From: Tabrizicola thermarum
GTDB lineage: Bacteria; Pseudomonadota; Alphaproteobacteria; Rhodobacterales; Rhodobacteraceae
Assembly: GCF_003574395.1 (NCBI RefSeq)
Contig: NZ_QMJY01000071.1
Coordinates: forward strand, 1-34,546
Length of the DNA: 34,546 nt
Direction: 5' to 3'
Both the position numbers and the translations under genes were made by a program. Every line of letters begins with the position of its first letter. Position 1 is the first letter of the stretch. This document shows positions 16,471 to 24,306 of this stretch, piece after piece. The notes under the pieces are model-generated. The model was not told where the DNA came from and searched no databases. It saw only the letters and a list, made by a program, of their open reading frames with translations.

Positions 16471-18084
16471 ATGGACGAGACCGATTACATCATCGTGGGC
16501 GCGGGTTCGGCGGGTTGCGTGCTGGCCGACCGGCTGACGGCTTCGGGCAGGCACCGGGTCACGGTGCTGGAGGCGGGCGGATCGGACCGGCGGTTCTATG
16601 TCCAGCTGCCCCTGGGTTATGGCAAGTTGTTCTACGATCCGGCGGTGAACTGGCTTTACCGGACCGAGCCCGACCCCGGTCTGGCAGGCGCGCGGGACCA
16701 CTGGCCGCGCGGCAAGATTCTGGGCGGGTCCTCCAGCATCAACGCGATGGTCTGGATCCGGGGGCATCGCGCGGATTACGAGGACTGGGGGCGAGAAAAC
16801 CCCGGCTGGGGCTGGGACGACTGCCTGGCGGCCTACCGGGCGCTGGAGGATACCGAGGCAGGAGCCGATGCCTGGCGCGGCAAGGGCGGGCCCCTGTTCA
16901 TTTCCGCCAACCGCTCGGGGCTGCATCCCCTGGTGCCGTCCTATATCGCGGCCTGCAGGCAGGCGGGGCTGGCAGAGACGGCGGATTTCAACGGCGCAGA
17001 GCAGGAAGGCGCCGGGGTCTACCAGATGACGATCAAGGGCGCGCGGCGGAACTCGGCCGCGCGGGCCTTCCTGCGGCCGGCGATGAAGCGGGCGAACCTG
17101 CGCGTGGTGACGCGGGCGCTGGTCACGCGAGTGCTGATCGAGGGCGGGCGGGCCGTTGGGGTGGAGTATCGCCGGGGCGGCGAGACACGGATTCTGCGCG
17201 CGCGGGCCGAGGTGATCCTCGCGGGGGGCGCGATCAACTCGCCGCAGCTGTTGCAGCTGTCGGGGATCGGGCCGGGCGGGCTGTTGCAGGGCCTGGGGAT
17301 TCCCGTTGTGCGGGACAACCCGAACGTGGGCGATCACCTCAGCGATCATCAGGGGCTCAACTACACCTGGTCGATGAAGGTGCCGACCTACAATGACGAG
17401 CTGCGCCCCTGGTGGGGCAAGCTGCGCGCGGGCTTGCAGTATTTCATCGGCGGGGGCGGGCCGCTGGCCAAGTCGATCAACCACGGGGGCGGGTTCTTCC
17501 GGACGCGACCGGACCTCGACCGGCCGAACATGCAGCTGTATTTCCAGGCGTTCTCGACCCTTATCCCGCGTGAGGGCGAGCGGCCGCTGTTGACGCCGGA
17601 TCCCTGGTCGGGGATGTCGATCGGGCTGTCGAACTGCCGACCGACCAGCCGGGGGCACATCCGGCTGCGCACGGCGCGGCCCGAGGATCATCCGGTCATC
17701 ACCGCGAATGCGTTTTCGACCGACAACGACGTCGAAGAGATGCTGGCGGCGGTGAAGTTCCTGCGCCACATCGCCGCGCAACCGGCGCTGGCCCGGCTGA
17801 TCAAGGAAGAGCTGCGTCCGGGGCCGCAGGTGGTGACGGACGATCAGCTTGTCGCCGATTTCCGCGCGCGGTCGGGGACGGTGTACCACCCGAGCTGCAC
17901 CTGCCGGATGGGCCCCGATCCCGCCTCCTCGGTGGTGGACGCGGGGCTGCGGGTGCATGGGGTGGGGGCGCTGCGGGTGATCGACGCGAGCGCTTTTCCC
18001 AACATCATCGCGGGAAACACCAATGCGCCTGCGATCCTGATGGGCTGGAAGGGCGCCGAGCGGGTCCTGGCCGACGCGCGGTGA
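16471..18084 (+). CDS. GMC oxidoreductase, choline dehydrogenase-like
   Basis: The 537-residue flavoprotein belongs to the GMC family, FAD-dependent alcohol dehydrogenases. The Rossmann GAGSAG is at 10-15, GGSSSINAMVWIRG and the second signature GGAINSPQLLQLSGIG follow, and the active-site pair is His473 in VYHPSCTCRMG and Asn518 in GNTNAPAILMG. The HPSCTC and NTNAP motifs match BetA-type choline dehydrogenases, and the convergent neighbour is a choline sulfatase. Conversion of choline to betaine aldehyde is therefore the leading proposal, but GMC enzymes vary widely and no betB or betI is adjacent. The start ATG at 16471 has only GGGGGGTGGC upstream. A long inverted-repeat terminator separates it from the sulfatase gene. 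Confidence 0.87.
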   Translation: MDETDYIIVGAGSAGCVLADRLTASGRHRVTVLEAGGSDRRFYVQLPLGYGKLFYDPAVNWLYRTEPDPGLAGARDHWPRGKILGGSSSINAMVWIRGHRADYEDWGRENPGWGWDDCLAAYRALEDTEAGADAWRGKGGPLFISANRSGLHPLVPSYIAACRQAGLAETADFNGAEQEGAGVYQMTIKGARRNSAARAFLRPAMKRANLRVVTRALVTRVLIEGGRAVGVEYRRGGETRILRARAEVILAGGAINSPQLLQLSGIGPGGLLQGLGIPVVRDNPNVGDHLSDHQGLNYTWSMKVPTYNDELRPWWGKLRAGLQYFIGGGGPLAKSINHGGGFFRTRPDLDRPNMQLYFQAFSTLIPREGERPLLTPDPWSGMSIGLSNCRPTSRGHIRLRTARPEDHPVITANAFSTDNDVEEMLAAVKFLRHIAAQPALARLIKEELRPGPQVVTDDQLVADFRARSGTVYHPSCTCRMGPDPASSVVDAGLRVHGVGALRVIDASAFPNIIAGNTNAPAILMGWKGAERVLADAR

Positions 18085-18098
18085 TCTGCGACGGGAGA

Positions 18099-18213
18099 GC
18101 CGTCCTTGGGGCATCGAGCCCCGCGGACGGCGCTGCCGCGGAGGGAATGCCGGCCGGTCGTCCCTGAGGCGGCGGTGGAGCCTCCGGCGGGAGTATTTCA
18201 GGAAAAGAGCAAA
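18099..18213 (+). repeat. Dispersed intergenic hairpin repeat, copy 5 (long form, ATCGA loop)
   Basis: The long form starts with a two-part stem: GCCGTCC (18099-18105) pairs with GGACGGC (18125-18131), and GGGGC pairs with GCCCC around ATCGA. About 60 bases later comes AGCCTCCGGCGGGAGTATTT and the AAAAGAGCAA tail. The copy at 32060-32174 has the same layout with a compensated stem change. Confidence 0.65.
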
Positions 18214-18244
18214 TCATGCCGGCTTGCTCTTTTCACAAATACTC
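18191..18244. terminator. Bidirectional terminator between the convergent GMC and sulfatase genes
   Basis: The tail of repeat copy 5 (18191-18212) is matched by an inverted tail (18224-18244). GAGTATTT and GAAAAGAGCAA pair with their complements around a short mismatch, giving about 19 base pairs with an 11-base loop. Both arms carry an A/T-rich stretch, so each strand offers U-rich RNA after or within the stem. Confidence 0.6.
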
Positions 18245-18268
18245 ATCTTGCGACCCCGGGAGAGAAGG

Positions 18269-19771
18269 TCATTCCCCGCGTGGGAAGCGCTTCTGGTCTT
18301 CCAGCACGTTCAGGTCCATGTGGTTGCGCATGTAGCGTTCGCTGGCCGCGCGAAGCGGCTGGTAGTCCCAGGGGTAATAGCCGCCCTGGCGCAGCGCCTG
18401 ATAGACCACCCGGCGCCGGGCCTGGCTTTCGCGGACCTGGGCGTCATAGGCGGCGAGGTCCCAGCGGTCGTCGGCAAGCCTGCGGAAATGGGCGAGGATT
18501 TCGGCGGCACGGCGGTCCTGCGCGAGGTTCACCGTCTCGCCCGGGTCGTTGGCCACGTCGAACAGGAGTTCCGGGTCCGCCGGACAGCGGATGTATTTCC
18601 AGGCGCCTTCCCGCAGGGCGACCATGGGCGTGATGCTGCCCTCGGCGGCGTATTCCATCGCCACGGGGCCGCGCGGGGCGCCGTTTGCGACGGGGATCAG
18701 GTTCACGCCCTCGGTCCAGGGCATGACCTCGTCCATCGAGATGCCCGCCAGCGCCGCAAGCGTGGGGGCGAGGTCGATGGAGCTGACCGGTGTATCGATC
18801 CGTCCCGCGGGCATTTCCGGCGCGGCGATCATCAAGGGCACCCGCGCCGAGCCTTCGAAGAAGGTCATCTTGAACCACAGGCCCTTGTCGCCCAGCATCT
18901 CGCCGTGGTCCGACAGGAAGACGATGTGCGCCTTCTGGCGGGTGGCCTCGAGGACTGCGAGAATCTCGCCGATCTTTTCGTCGATGTAGGAAATGTTGGC
19001 GAAATAGGCGCGGCGGGCGCGGCGGATGTGGTCGGGCGTGATGGTGAAGTTGCGCCAGTCGCAGGCGTCCATCAGGCGTCGGGAATGGGGGTCCATGTCG
19101 TCGTAGGCGACGGGCTTTGGCGGTTCGCATTCGGGGGCGCGTTCGTAGAGGTCCCAGTACTTGCGGCGGGCGACGAAGGGGTCGTGCGGATGGGTGAAGC
19201 TGACGGTCAGCGCCCAGGGGCGGGGGTCGGCCCCGCGCGAGAGGTCGTAGAGTTTCTGCACCGCCTGGAAGGCCACGTCGTCGTCGTATTCGTACTGGTT
19301 GGTGATCTCGGCCACCCCGGCGCCTGTCACCGAGCCGAGGTTGTGATACCACCAGTCGATCCTCTCGCCCGGCTTGCGGTAGTCGGGCGTCCAGCCGAAA
19401 TCGGCGGGGTAGATGTCGGTTGTCAGGCGTTGTTCAAAGCCGTGCAGCTGGTCGGGGCCGACGAAGTGCATCTTGCCGCTGAGCGTGGTCTGATAGCCCG
19501 CGCGGCGCAGGTGGTGGGCGTAGGTGGGGATGTCGGACGCAAACTCGGCGGCGTTGTCGTAGACGCGGGTGCGGCTGGGCAGCTGGCCCGACATGAAGCT
19601 GGCCCGCGCCGGGGCGCAGAGGGGAGAGGCGGTGTAGCAGTTCGCGAACCGGGTGGAGCGCGCGGCGAGGCGTTTCAGGTTCGGGGTATGCAGGAAGTCG
19701 GCGGGTCCGTCGGGGAAGAGCGTGCCGTTCAGCTGATCGACCATGAAGATCAGGAGGTTGGGCTTGGTCAT
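18269..19771 (-). CDS. betC: Choline-sulfatase
   Basis: The 500-residue protein is a type I sulfatase. Cys52 in PLCAPARASFMSG is in the C-x-P-x-R signature and is the residue converted to formylglycine. Metal ligands are expected at Asp12 (FMVDQLN) and in FLSDHGEMLGDKGLW. The C-terminal extension (RRRVVYQALRQGGYYPWDYQPLR, then ERYMRNHMDLN) and the length match choline sulfatases (BetC), which release choline and sulfate from choline-O-sulfate. There is no signal peptide, as for cytoplasmic BetC. AAGGAG lies about seven bases before the start. It is in the same direction as bhcR, 89 bases downstream of it. Confidence 0.88.
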   Translation of the reverse strand: MTKPNLLIFMVDQLNGTLFPDGPADFLHTPNLKRLAARSTRFANCYTASPLCAPARASFMSGQLPSRTRVYDNAAEFASDIPTYAHHLRRAGYQTTLSGKMHFVGPDQLHGFEQRLTTDIYPADFGWTPDYRKPGERIDWWYHNLGSVTGAGVAEITNQYEYDDDVAFQAVQKLYDLSRGADPRPWALTVSFTHPHDPFVARRKYWDLYERAPECEPPKPVAYDDMDPHSRRLMDACDWRNFTITPDHIRRARRAYFANISYIDEKIGEILAVLEATRQKAHIVFLSDHGEMLGDKGLWFKMTFFEGSARVPLMIAAPEMPAGRIDTPVSSIDLAPTLAALAGISMDEVMPWTEGVNLIPVANGAPRGPVAMEYAAEGSITPMVALREGAWKYIRCPADPELLFDVANDPGETVNLAQDRRAAEILAHFRRLADDRWDLAAYDAQVRESQARRRVVYQALRQGGYYPWDYQPLRAASERYMRNHMDLNVLEDQKRFPRGE

Positions 19772-19860
19772 CGGGGCTCTCCTTCCCTGCGTTTTCCTGC
19801 CTGTCTAGCCGGACGGAGGGCCGGGTCTGGCCCCCGACCGACAGGCCCCTGTCGAAAGCG

Positions 19861-20673
19861 TCACGCGGGTTGGGTGCCTCCGGTGGCTTCCGTCACCTGA
19901 TCCGCCGCCGCCCGGACCAGAGCGCCGATCCGGGTTGCGTCCGACAGCCCCATGCGGAAGGCGGGGCCGGAGACGGAGAGGCCTGCCACCGGCTCGCCAT
20001 GCGCGTTGAAGATGGGCGCGGCGACGCAGCGCATCCCCTCGGCGCGTTCCTGATCGTCGATGGCAAAGCCCCGGTCGCGGGTGCGGCTGAGGTCGCGCAG
20101 AAGGGCGCTTTCGCTGGTGAGCGTCAGGGAGGTGAACTTCTCCAGCCCCTTGCGGGCGAGGATTCCGCGTGTCTTTTCCTCGGGATACCAGGCCAGAAGC
20201 GCCTTGCCGATGCCGCTGGAGTGCATGGGCGCGCGGGTGCCGGGGGGGAAGAAGGCGCGGATCGCCTCGTAGGTTTCGACCTGGGCGACGAAGAAGACCT
20301 CGTCCTTGACCTCGATCCCGAGGTTCGCAGTTTCGCCGGTTTCGCGCATGAGCTGGTCCATCGGCTGGCGCGCGCGTTCCACGACCTTGGTGCGGCGCAG
20401 GAAGGCGGAGCCGACGCGGAAGGCGCCGGGGCCGATGTGCCAGAACTGGCCGGGCTCGTCGACCTCGACCATGCCGTGGCCTTGCAGGGTGACAAGGGCG
20501 CGGAAGACGGTGGCGATGGCTTCGCCCGTCTCCTCGGCGATTTCCGAGAGTGTGCGGCCGGGGTTCTGCGCGACATGAGTCAGGATGTCGAGCCCCCGGT
20601 CGAGGGCCTGCACCGTGTTCTGGTCGGTCTTGTCGTTGAACGCCTTCGGCCGGCCGCGGGGTTTCTGGGCCAT
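19861..20673 (-). CDS. bhcR: IclR-family regulator of the beta-hydroxyaspartate cycle
   Basis: This 270-residue IclR-type regulator has a winged helix-turn-helix (about 20-85: NTVQALDRGLDILTHVAQNPGR, then TLSEIAEETGEAIATVFRALVTLQGHGMV) and an effector-binding domain (about 95-265, with SSGIGKALLAWYPEE and GFAIDDQERAEGMRCVAAPIF). It is divergent from bhcA across 149 bases, the arrangement known in Paracoccus denitrificans, where BhcR binds the bhc promoter and responds to glyoxylate. The ATG at 20673 is chosen because AGGAGG lies upstream and MAQKPRGRPKA is a normal N-terminus; an earlier in-frame ATG at 20730 lies in the control region. The choline sulfatase gene follows, so the two could share a transcript. 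Confidence 0.9.
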   Translation of the reverse strand: MAQKPRGRPKAFNDKTDQNTVQALDRGLDILTHVAQNPGRTLSEIAEETGEAIATVFRALVTLQGHGMVEVDEPGQFWHIGPGAFRVGSAFLRRTKVVERARQPMDQLMRETGETANLGIEVKDEVFFVAQVETYEAIRAFFPPGTRAPMHSSGIGKALLAWYPEEKTRGILARKGLEKFTSLTLTSESALLRDLSRTRDRGFAIDDQERAEGMRCVAAPIFNAHGEPVAGLSVSGPAFRMGLSDATRIGALVRAAADQVTEATGGTQPA

Positions 20674-20822
20674 CAGGGGCCTCCTGTTCGTGAAAAATCG
20701 CAAGGCATTGACCGGATTGAGGAATAGCATGGAACTGTGACAATGAAAAATCTTTTCGAAAAAATTGTGCGGATTGGTCGCAGGGCGTAGCCTTTGTGGG
20801 CGATCTTTCAGGGAGTTGCCCG
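20674..20822. promoter_or_regulatory. bhcR-bhcA divergent control region with candidate operator sites
   Basis: This 149-base gap is noticeably A/T-rich for the window. TGAAAAATC occurs twice in direct repeat (20691-20699 and 20744-20752). An outer dyad ACAAT...ATTGT spans 20740-20768, with the inner palindrome TTTTCGAAAA at 20753-20762. These are candidate BhcR sites. Confidence 0.45.
20765..20793 (+). promoter_or_regulatory. Candidate bhcA promoter
   Basis: TTGTGC (20765-20770) and TAGCCT (20788-20793) are 17 bases apart. A start near 20800 would give a leader of about 20 bases that includes GGGAG (20811-20815), the bhcA ribosome binding site. The candidate operator overlaps the -35 hexamer. 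Confidence 0.4.
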
Positions 20823-22013
20823 ATGTCGATGCAGAACCCGGTTTTCATTCCCGGCCCGACGAACATCCCCGATTCGGTGCGGAAGGCCTGCGACATGGCC
20901 ACTCTGGACCACCGCTCGCCCGCCTTTGCGAGGCTGTTCAAGCCTGCGGTGGAGGGGGTGCGGCGGGTTCTGCGGATGGATCGGGGCGAGGTCATCCTGA
21001 TCCCCTCGACCGGGACCGGGGGCTGGGAGGCAGCGGTGACGAACACCCTCTCGCCGGGGGATACGGTGCTGGCGGCCCGGTTCGGCATGTTCAGCCACCG
21101 CTGGATCGACCTGTGTCAGCGGCACAAGCTGGATGTCGAGATCGTCGAGGCCCCCTGGGGCGAGGGCGCGCCGCTGGCGGCGATCGAAAAGGCGCTGCGG
21201 GCCGACACGGGGCATCGCATCAAGGCGGTGCTGGCCACCCACAACGAGACGGCGACGGGCGTGAAGTCGAACATCGCGGGCATCCGGGCCGCGATGGATG
21301 CGGCGGGGCATCCGGCGATGCTGTTCGTCGATGGCGTGTCGTCGATTGCCTCGATGCCCTTCGATTTCGCGGGCTGGGGCGTGGATATCGCGGTCGCCGG
21401 GAGCCAGAAGGGCTTCATGCTGCCGGCGGGGCTGGCGATCCTGGGGGTGTCACCGAAAGCGATTGCAGCGATGGAAACAGCGCGGTTGCCGCGAACCTTC
21501 TTCGATTTCAAGGACATGCTGACCTCATACGCGCGGGGCGGCTATCCCTACACGCCGGCGGTCGGTCTGATCGCGGGTCTGGCGCATTCCATCGATTTGC
21601 TGGAGAGCGAGGGGCTGGACAATGTCCATGCCCGACACCATCGGCTGGCCGAAGGAGTGCGCCGGGCGGTCTTTGCCTGGGGGATGACGCCCTTTGCGGC
21701 CTCTCCCGACCTTTATTCCGATACGGTGACAGCGGTGAGAGTGCCGCAGGGCTGCGACGGGACGGCCTTGGTCCAATTGGCCGCGTCGAAATACGGCATG
21801 GCCTTCGGCGTGGGTCTTGGCGAGGTTGCAGGCAAGGTGTTCCGCATCGGGCATCTGGGGATGCTGACCGAGGCGATGGTGCTGTCCGGGCTGGCCGTGG
21901 CCGAGATGTGCATGGCCGATCTGGGCTGGCCGGTGACGCTGGGGTCCGGCGTGGCGGCGGCGCAGGAGTATTATCGCGGCACGGTTCCGGCCCTGGCGCT
22001 GGCGGCGGAATAA
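20823..22013 (+). CDS. bhcA: L-aspartate-glyoxylate aminotransferase of the beta-hydroxyaspartate cycle
   Basis: The 396-residue PLP enzyme belongs to the alanine/serine-glyoxylate aminotransferase family (fold type I). Signatures are NPVFIPGPTNIPDSVRKA at the N-terminus, LIPSTGTGGWEAAVTN, the FVDGVSSIASMPFDF aspartate region, and the PLP lysine Lys196 in GSQKGFMLPAGLA. In the cycle it transfers the amino group of L-aspartate to glyoxylate, giving glycine and oxaloacetate. A serine-glyoxylate aminotransferase would look alike; the assignment rests on the full bhcRABCD gene order. The start at 20823 follows GGGAG at seven bases. Two perfect palindromes separate it from bhcB. Confidence 0.92.
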   Translation: MSMQNPVFIPGPTNIPDSVRKACDMATLDHRSPAFARLFKPAVEGVRRVLRMDRGEVILIPSTGTGGWEAAVTNTLSPGDTVLAARFGMFSHRWIDLCQRHKLDVEIVEAPWGEGAPLAAIEKALRADTGHRIKAVLATHNETATGVKSNIAGIRAAMDAAGHPAMLFVDGVSSIASMPFDFAGWGVDIAVAGSQKGFMLPAGLAILGVSPKAIAAMETARLPRTFFDFKDMLTSYARGGYPYTPAVGLIAGLAHSIDLLESEGLDNVHARHHRLAEGVRRAVFAWGMTPFAASPDLYSDTVTAVRVPQGCDGTALVQLAASKYGMAFGVGLGEVAGKVFRIGHLGMLTEAMVLSGLAVAEMCMADLGWPVTLGSGVAAAQEYYRGTVPALALAAE

Positions 22014-22018
22014 GAGGC

Positions 22019-22040
22019 CAAGACTTTTCGAAAAGTCTTG
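22019..22040. terminator. Perfect 22-base palindrome in the bhcA-bhcB gap (first)
   Basis: The sequence is its own reverse complement, centred on TTCGAA, with arms CAAGACTTTTC and GAAAAGTCTTG. It starts six bases past the bhcA stop. In RNA it can form a stem of about 9 base pairs with a TTCG-type loop; as DNA it could bind a dimeric protein. Confidence 0.6.
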
Positions 22041-22062
22041 CAAAATCCTTCGAAGGATTTTG
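22041..22062. terminator. Perfect 22-base palindrome in the bhcA-bhcB gap (second)
   Basis: It abuts the first palindrome with no spacer, has the same TTCGAA centre and different arms, CAAAATCCTTC and GAAGGATTTTG. The right arm ends in TTTTG, which resembles a partial terminator. bhcB begins 24 bases later. Confidence 0.6.
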
Positions 22063-22086
22063 GTGCCAAACGGAAAGGTCAGGAAA

Positions 22087-23058
22087 ATGAAGGACATGAA
22101 CGGACTTGTGATCCCCACCTACGACGACATGCTGGCCGCGCATGAGCGCATCCGCCCGCATGTCCGGCTGACCCCGGTGCGGACCTCGGACTATCTGAAC
22201 GAGCTTGCCGGCTGCGAGCTGTTCTTCAAATGCGAGAACTTTCAGGAGCCGGGCGCCTTCAAGGTGCGGGGGGCGACGAATGCCGTCTTCGGCCTCAGCG
22301 ACGAGCAGGCGAAACGGGGCGTCGCCACCCATTCCTCGGGCAACCACGCCTCTTGCCTGTCCTATGCGGCCATGTTGCGCGGCATTCCCTGCAACGTGGT
22401 GATGCCGCGCACCGCGCCGCAGGCGAAGAAGGACACGGTGCGGCGCTATGGCGGAGTCATCACCGAATGCGACCCCTCGACCACCAGCCGCGAGGCGACC
22501 TTTGCCGAGGTGCAGGCGCGCACGGGCGGCGATTTCGTGCATCCCTACAACGACCCCCGCGTGATCGCCGGACAAGGCACCTGTTCGCGCGAGTTCATGG
22601 AACAGACCGGGGGTCTTGACATTGTGGTGGCCCCCATTGGCGGGGGCGGCATGATCTCGGGCACCTGTCTCACGCTGGCGACGCTGGCGCCCGAGACCAG
22701 AGTGATCGCGGCGGAACCGGAGCAGGCCGATGACGCCTATCGCAGCTTCAAGGCCGGGCATATCATCGCCGACGACGCGCCGAAAACCATCGCCGACGGG
22801 TTGCTGGTGCCGCTGAAGGACCTGACCTGGCACTTCGTGTCGAACCATGTGAGCGAGATCTACACGGCCTCGGAAGCCGAGATCATCGATGCGATGAAGC
22901 TGACCTGGAAACACCTGCGGGTGGTGATGGAGCCTTCGAGCGCGGTGCCCCTGGCGGTGGTCCTGAAGAACCGCGCGGCCTTCCGGGGCAAGCGGGTGGG
23001 CATCATCATCACCGGCGGCAACGTCGATCTGGACAAACTTCCCTGGATGAAAGGCTGA
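22087..23058 (+). CDS. bhcB: beta-hydroxyaspartate dehydratase
   Basis: This 323-residue PLP enzyme is of the serine/threonine dehydratase and serine racemase type (fold type II). Lys59 in GAFKVRGATNAV is the PLP lysine; SSGNHASCLSYAA is the substrate/cofactor loop, and the glycine-rich phosphate loop is APIGGGGMISGT. In the cycle it dehydrates beta-hydroxyaspartate to iminosuccinate. A threo-3-hydroxyaspartate ammonia-lyase or serine racemase would look similar, and the position between bhcA and bhcC decides. The start is not certain: ATG at 22087 (AAAGG eight bases upstream) or 22096. The stop is four bases before bhcC. Confidence 0.9.
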   Translation: MKDMNGLVIPTYDDMLAAHERIRPHVRLTPVRTSDYLNELAGCELFFKCENFQEPGAFKVRGATNAVFGLSDEQAKRGVATHSSGNHASCLSYAAMLRGIPCNVVMPRTAPQAKKDTVRRYGGVITECDPSTTSREATFAEVQARTGGDFVHPYNDPRVIAGQGTCSREFMEQTGGLDIVVAPIGGGGMISGTCLTLATLAPETRVIAAEPEQADDAYRSFKAGHIIADDAPKTIADGLLVPLKDLTWHFVSNHVSEIYTASEAEIIDAMKLTWKHLRVVMEPSSAVPLAVVLKNRAAFRGKRVGIIITGGNVDLDKLPWMKG

Positions 23059-23062
23059 GGCC

Positions 23063-24226
23063 ATGAACAAGCATGCGGAATTCGAAGGCTACGAGGTCGG
23101 CTATGACATACCGGCGGTGCCGGGGATGGACGAGAAGGACATCCAGACGCCCTGCCTGATCCTCGACCTCGACGCGCTGGAGCGCAATATCGTCAAGATG
23201 GGCAACTATGCGAAGGCGCACGGGATGCGGCACCGGGTGCACGGCAAGATGCACAAGTCGGTCGATGTGGCCAGACTGCAAGAGAGGCTCGGCGGCGCGG
23301 TCGGCGTCTGCTGTCAGAAGGTGTCAGAGGCCGAGGTCTTTGCCCGCGGTGGCATCAGGGACGTGCTGGTGTCGAACCAGGTTCGCGATCCGGCCAAGAT
23401 CGACCGTCTGGCGCGGCTGCCCAGGCTGGGGGCGCGGACCATCGTCTGCGTGGACGATGTCGCGAACGTGGCGGACCTGTCGGCGGCGGCGGTGCGGCAT
23501 GGCACCGAGATCGAGGTCTTTGTCGAGATCGACTGCGGCGCGGGACGCTGCGGTGTCCGGACGCCCGAGGAGGTGGTGACCATCGCCAAGGCCGTCGCGG
23601 CGGCGCCGGGGCTGAAGTTCACCGGCATCCAGGCCTATCAGGGTGCCATGCAGCACATGGACAAGTACGAGGACCGGAAGGCCAAGCTGGACGCGGCGAT
23701 TGCTCAGGTGAAGGGCTGCGTGGACGCGCTGACGGCCGCGGGGCTGAAGCCGGAGCTGGTGTCGGGCGGGGGGACCGGGTCTTACTATTTCGAAAGCAAT
23801 TCAGGGGTTTACAACGAACTTCAGTGCGGCAGCTACGCTTTCATGGACGCGGACTATGGCCGCATCCTGGACAAGGACGGCAACCGGATCGACCGCGGCG
23901 AATGGGAGAATGCACTGTTCATCCTGACATCCGTGATGAGCCATGTGAAGGCCGACAAGGCGATCTGCGATGCGGGGCTGAAGGCGCAGTCGGTGGACAG
24001 CGGGTTGCCGGTGATCTTCGGGCGCGAGGACGTGAAATACGTCAAGTGCAGCGACGAACACGGGGTGATCGACGATCCCCTGGGCGTGCTCAAGGTCGGC
24101 GACAAGCTGAAGCTGGTGCCCGGTCACTGCGACCCGACCTGCAACGTGCACGACTGGTATGTCGGGGTGCGGAAAGGAAAGGTCGAAACTGTCTGGCCGG
24201 TCTCGGCGCGGGGCAAGGCGTACTAG
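23063..24226 (+). CDS. bhcC: beta-hydroxyaspartate aldolase
   Basis: The 387-residue protein belongs to the D-threonine aldolase / alanine racemase-like fold type III PLP family. Residues 27-40 (IQTPCLILDLDALE) and the PLP lysine Lys62 in RVHGKMHKS match the family's H-x-K-x-H-K motif. A metal site is expected in GHCDPTCNVHDW (His355, Asp357), as in metal-dependent D-threonine aldolases. In the cycle it joins glycine and glyoxylate to beta-hydroxyaspartate. It follows bhcB by four bases and is surely co-transcribed. About 80 bases after its stop, past an inverted hairpin repeat, bhcD begins. Confidence 0.92.
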   Translation: MNKHAEFEGYEVGYDIPAVPGMDEKDIQTPCLILDLDALERNIVKMGNYAKAHGMRHRVHGKMHKSVDVARLQERLGGAVGVCCQKVSEAEVFARGGIRDVLVSNQVRDPAKIDRLARLPRLGARTIVCVDDVANVADLSAAAVRHGTEIEVFVEIDCGAGRCGVRTPEEVVTIAKAVAAAPGLKFTGIQAYQGAMQHMDKYEDRKAKLDAAIAQVKGCVDALTAAGLKPELVSGGGTGSYYFESNSGVYNELQCGSYAFMDADYGRILDKDGNRIDRGEWENALFILTSVMSHVKADKAICDAGLKAQSVDSGLPVIFGREDVKYVKCSDEHGVIDDPLGVLKVGDKLKLVPGHCDPTCNVHDWYVGVRKGKVETVWPVSARGKAY

Positions 24227-24228
24227 CT

Positions 24229-24278
24229 CTTTCCCTTCCCCGATATCCCACGGGGGTCCGGGGGTGTGAAACCCCCGG
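24229..24278 (-). repeat. Dispersed intergenic hairpin repeat, copy 6 (inverted, TTCAC loop)
   Basis: CCGGGGGT (24258-24265) pairs with ACCCCCGG (24271-24278). On the minus strand the loop is TTCAC as in copy 1, followed by ACCCCCGTGGGATATC and a purine-rich tail. It sits inside the bhc operon between bhcC and bhcD. Confidence 0.6.
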
Positions 24279-24306
24279 TCCGACGCCTGCCGCAAAGGAC
24301 CGTCCC

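Noticed and set aside
22014-22086. A glycine riboswitch or other structured leader before bhcB
   Set aside because: Only the two simple palindromes are present; no conserved riboswitch core can be seen.
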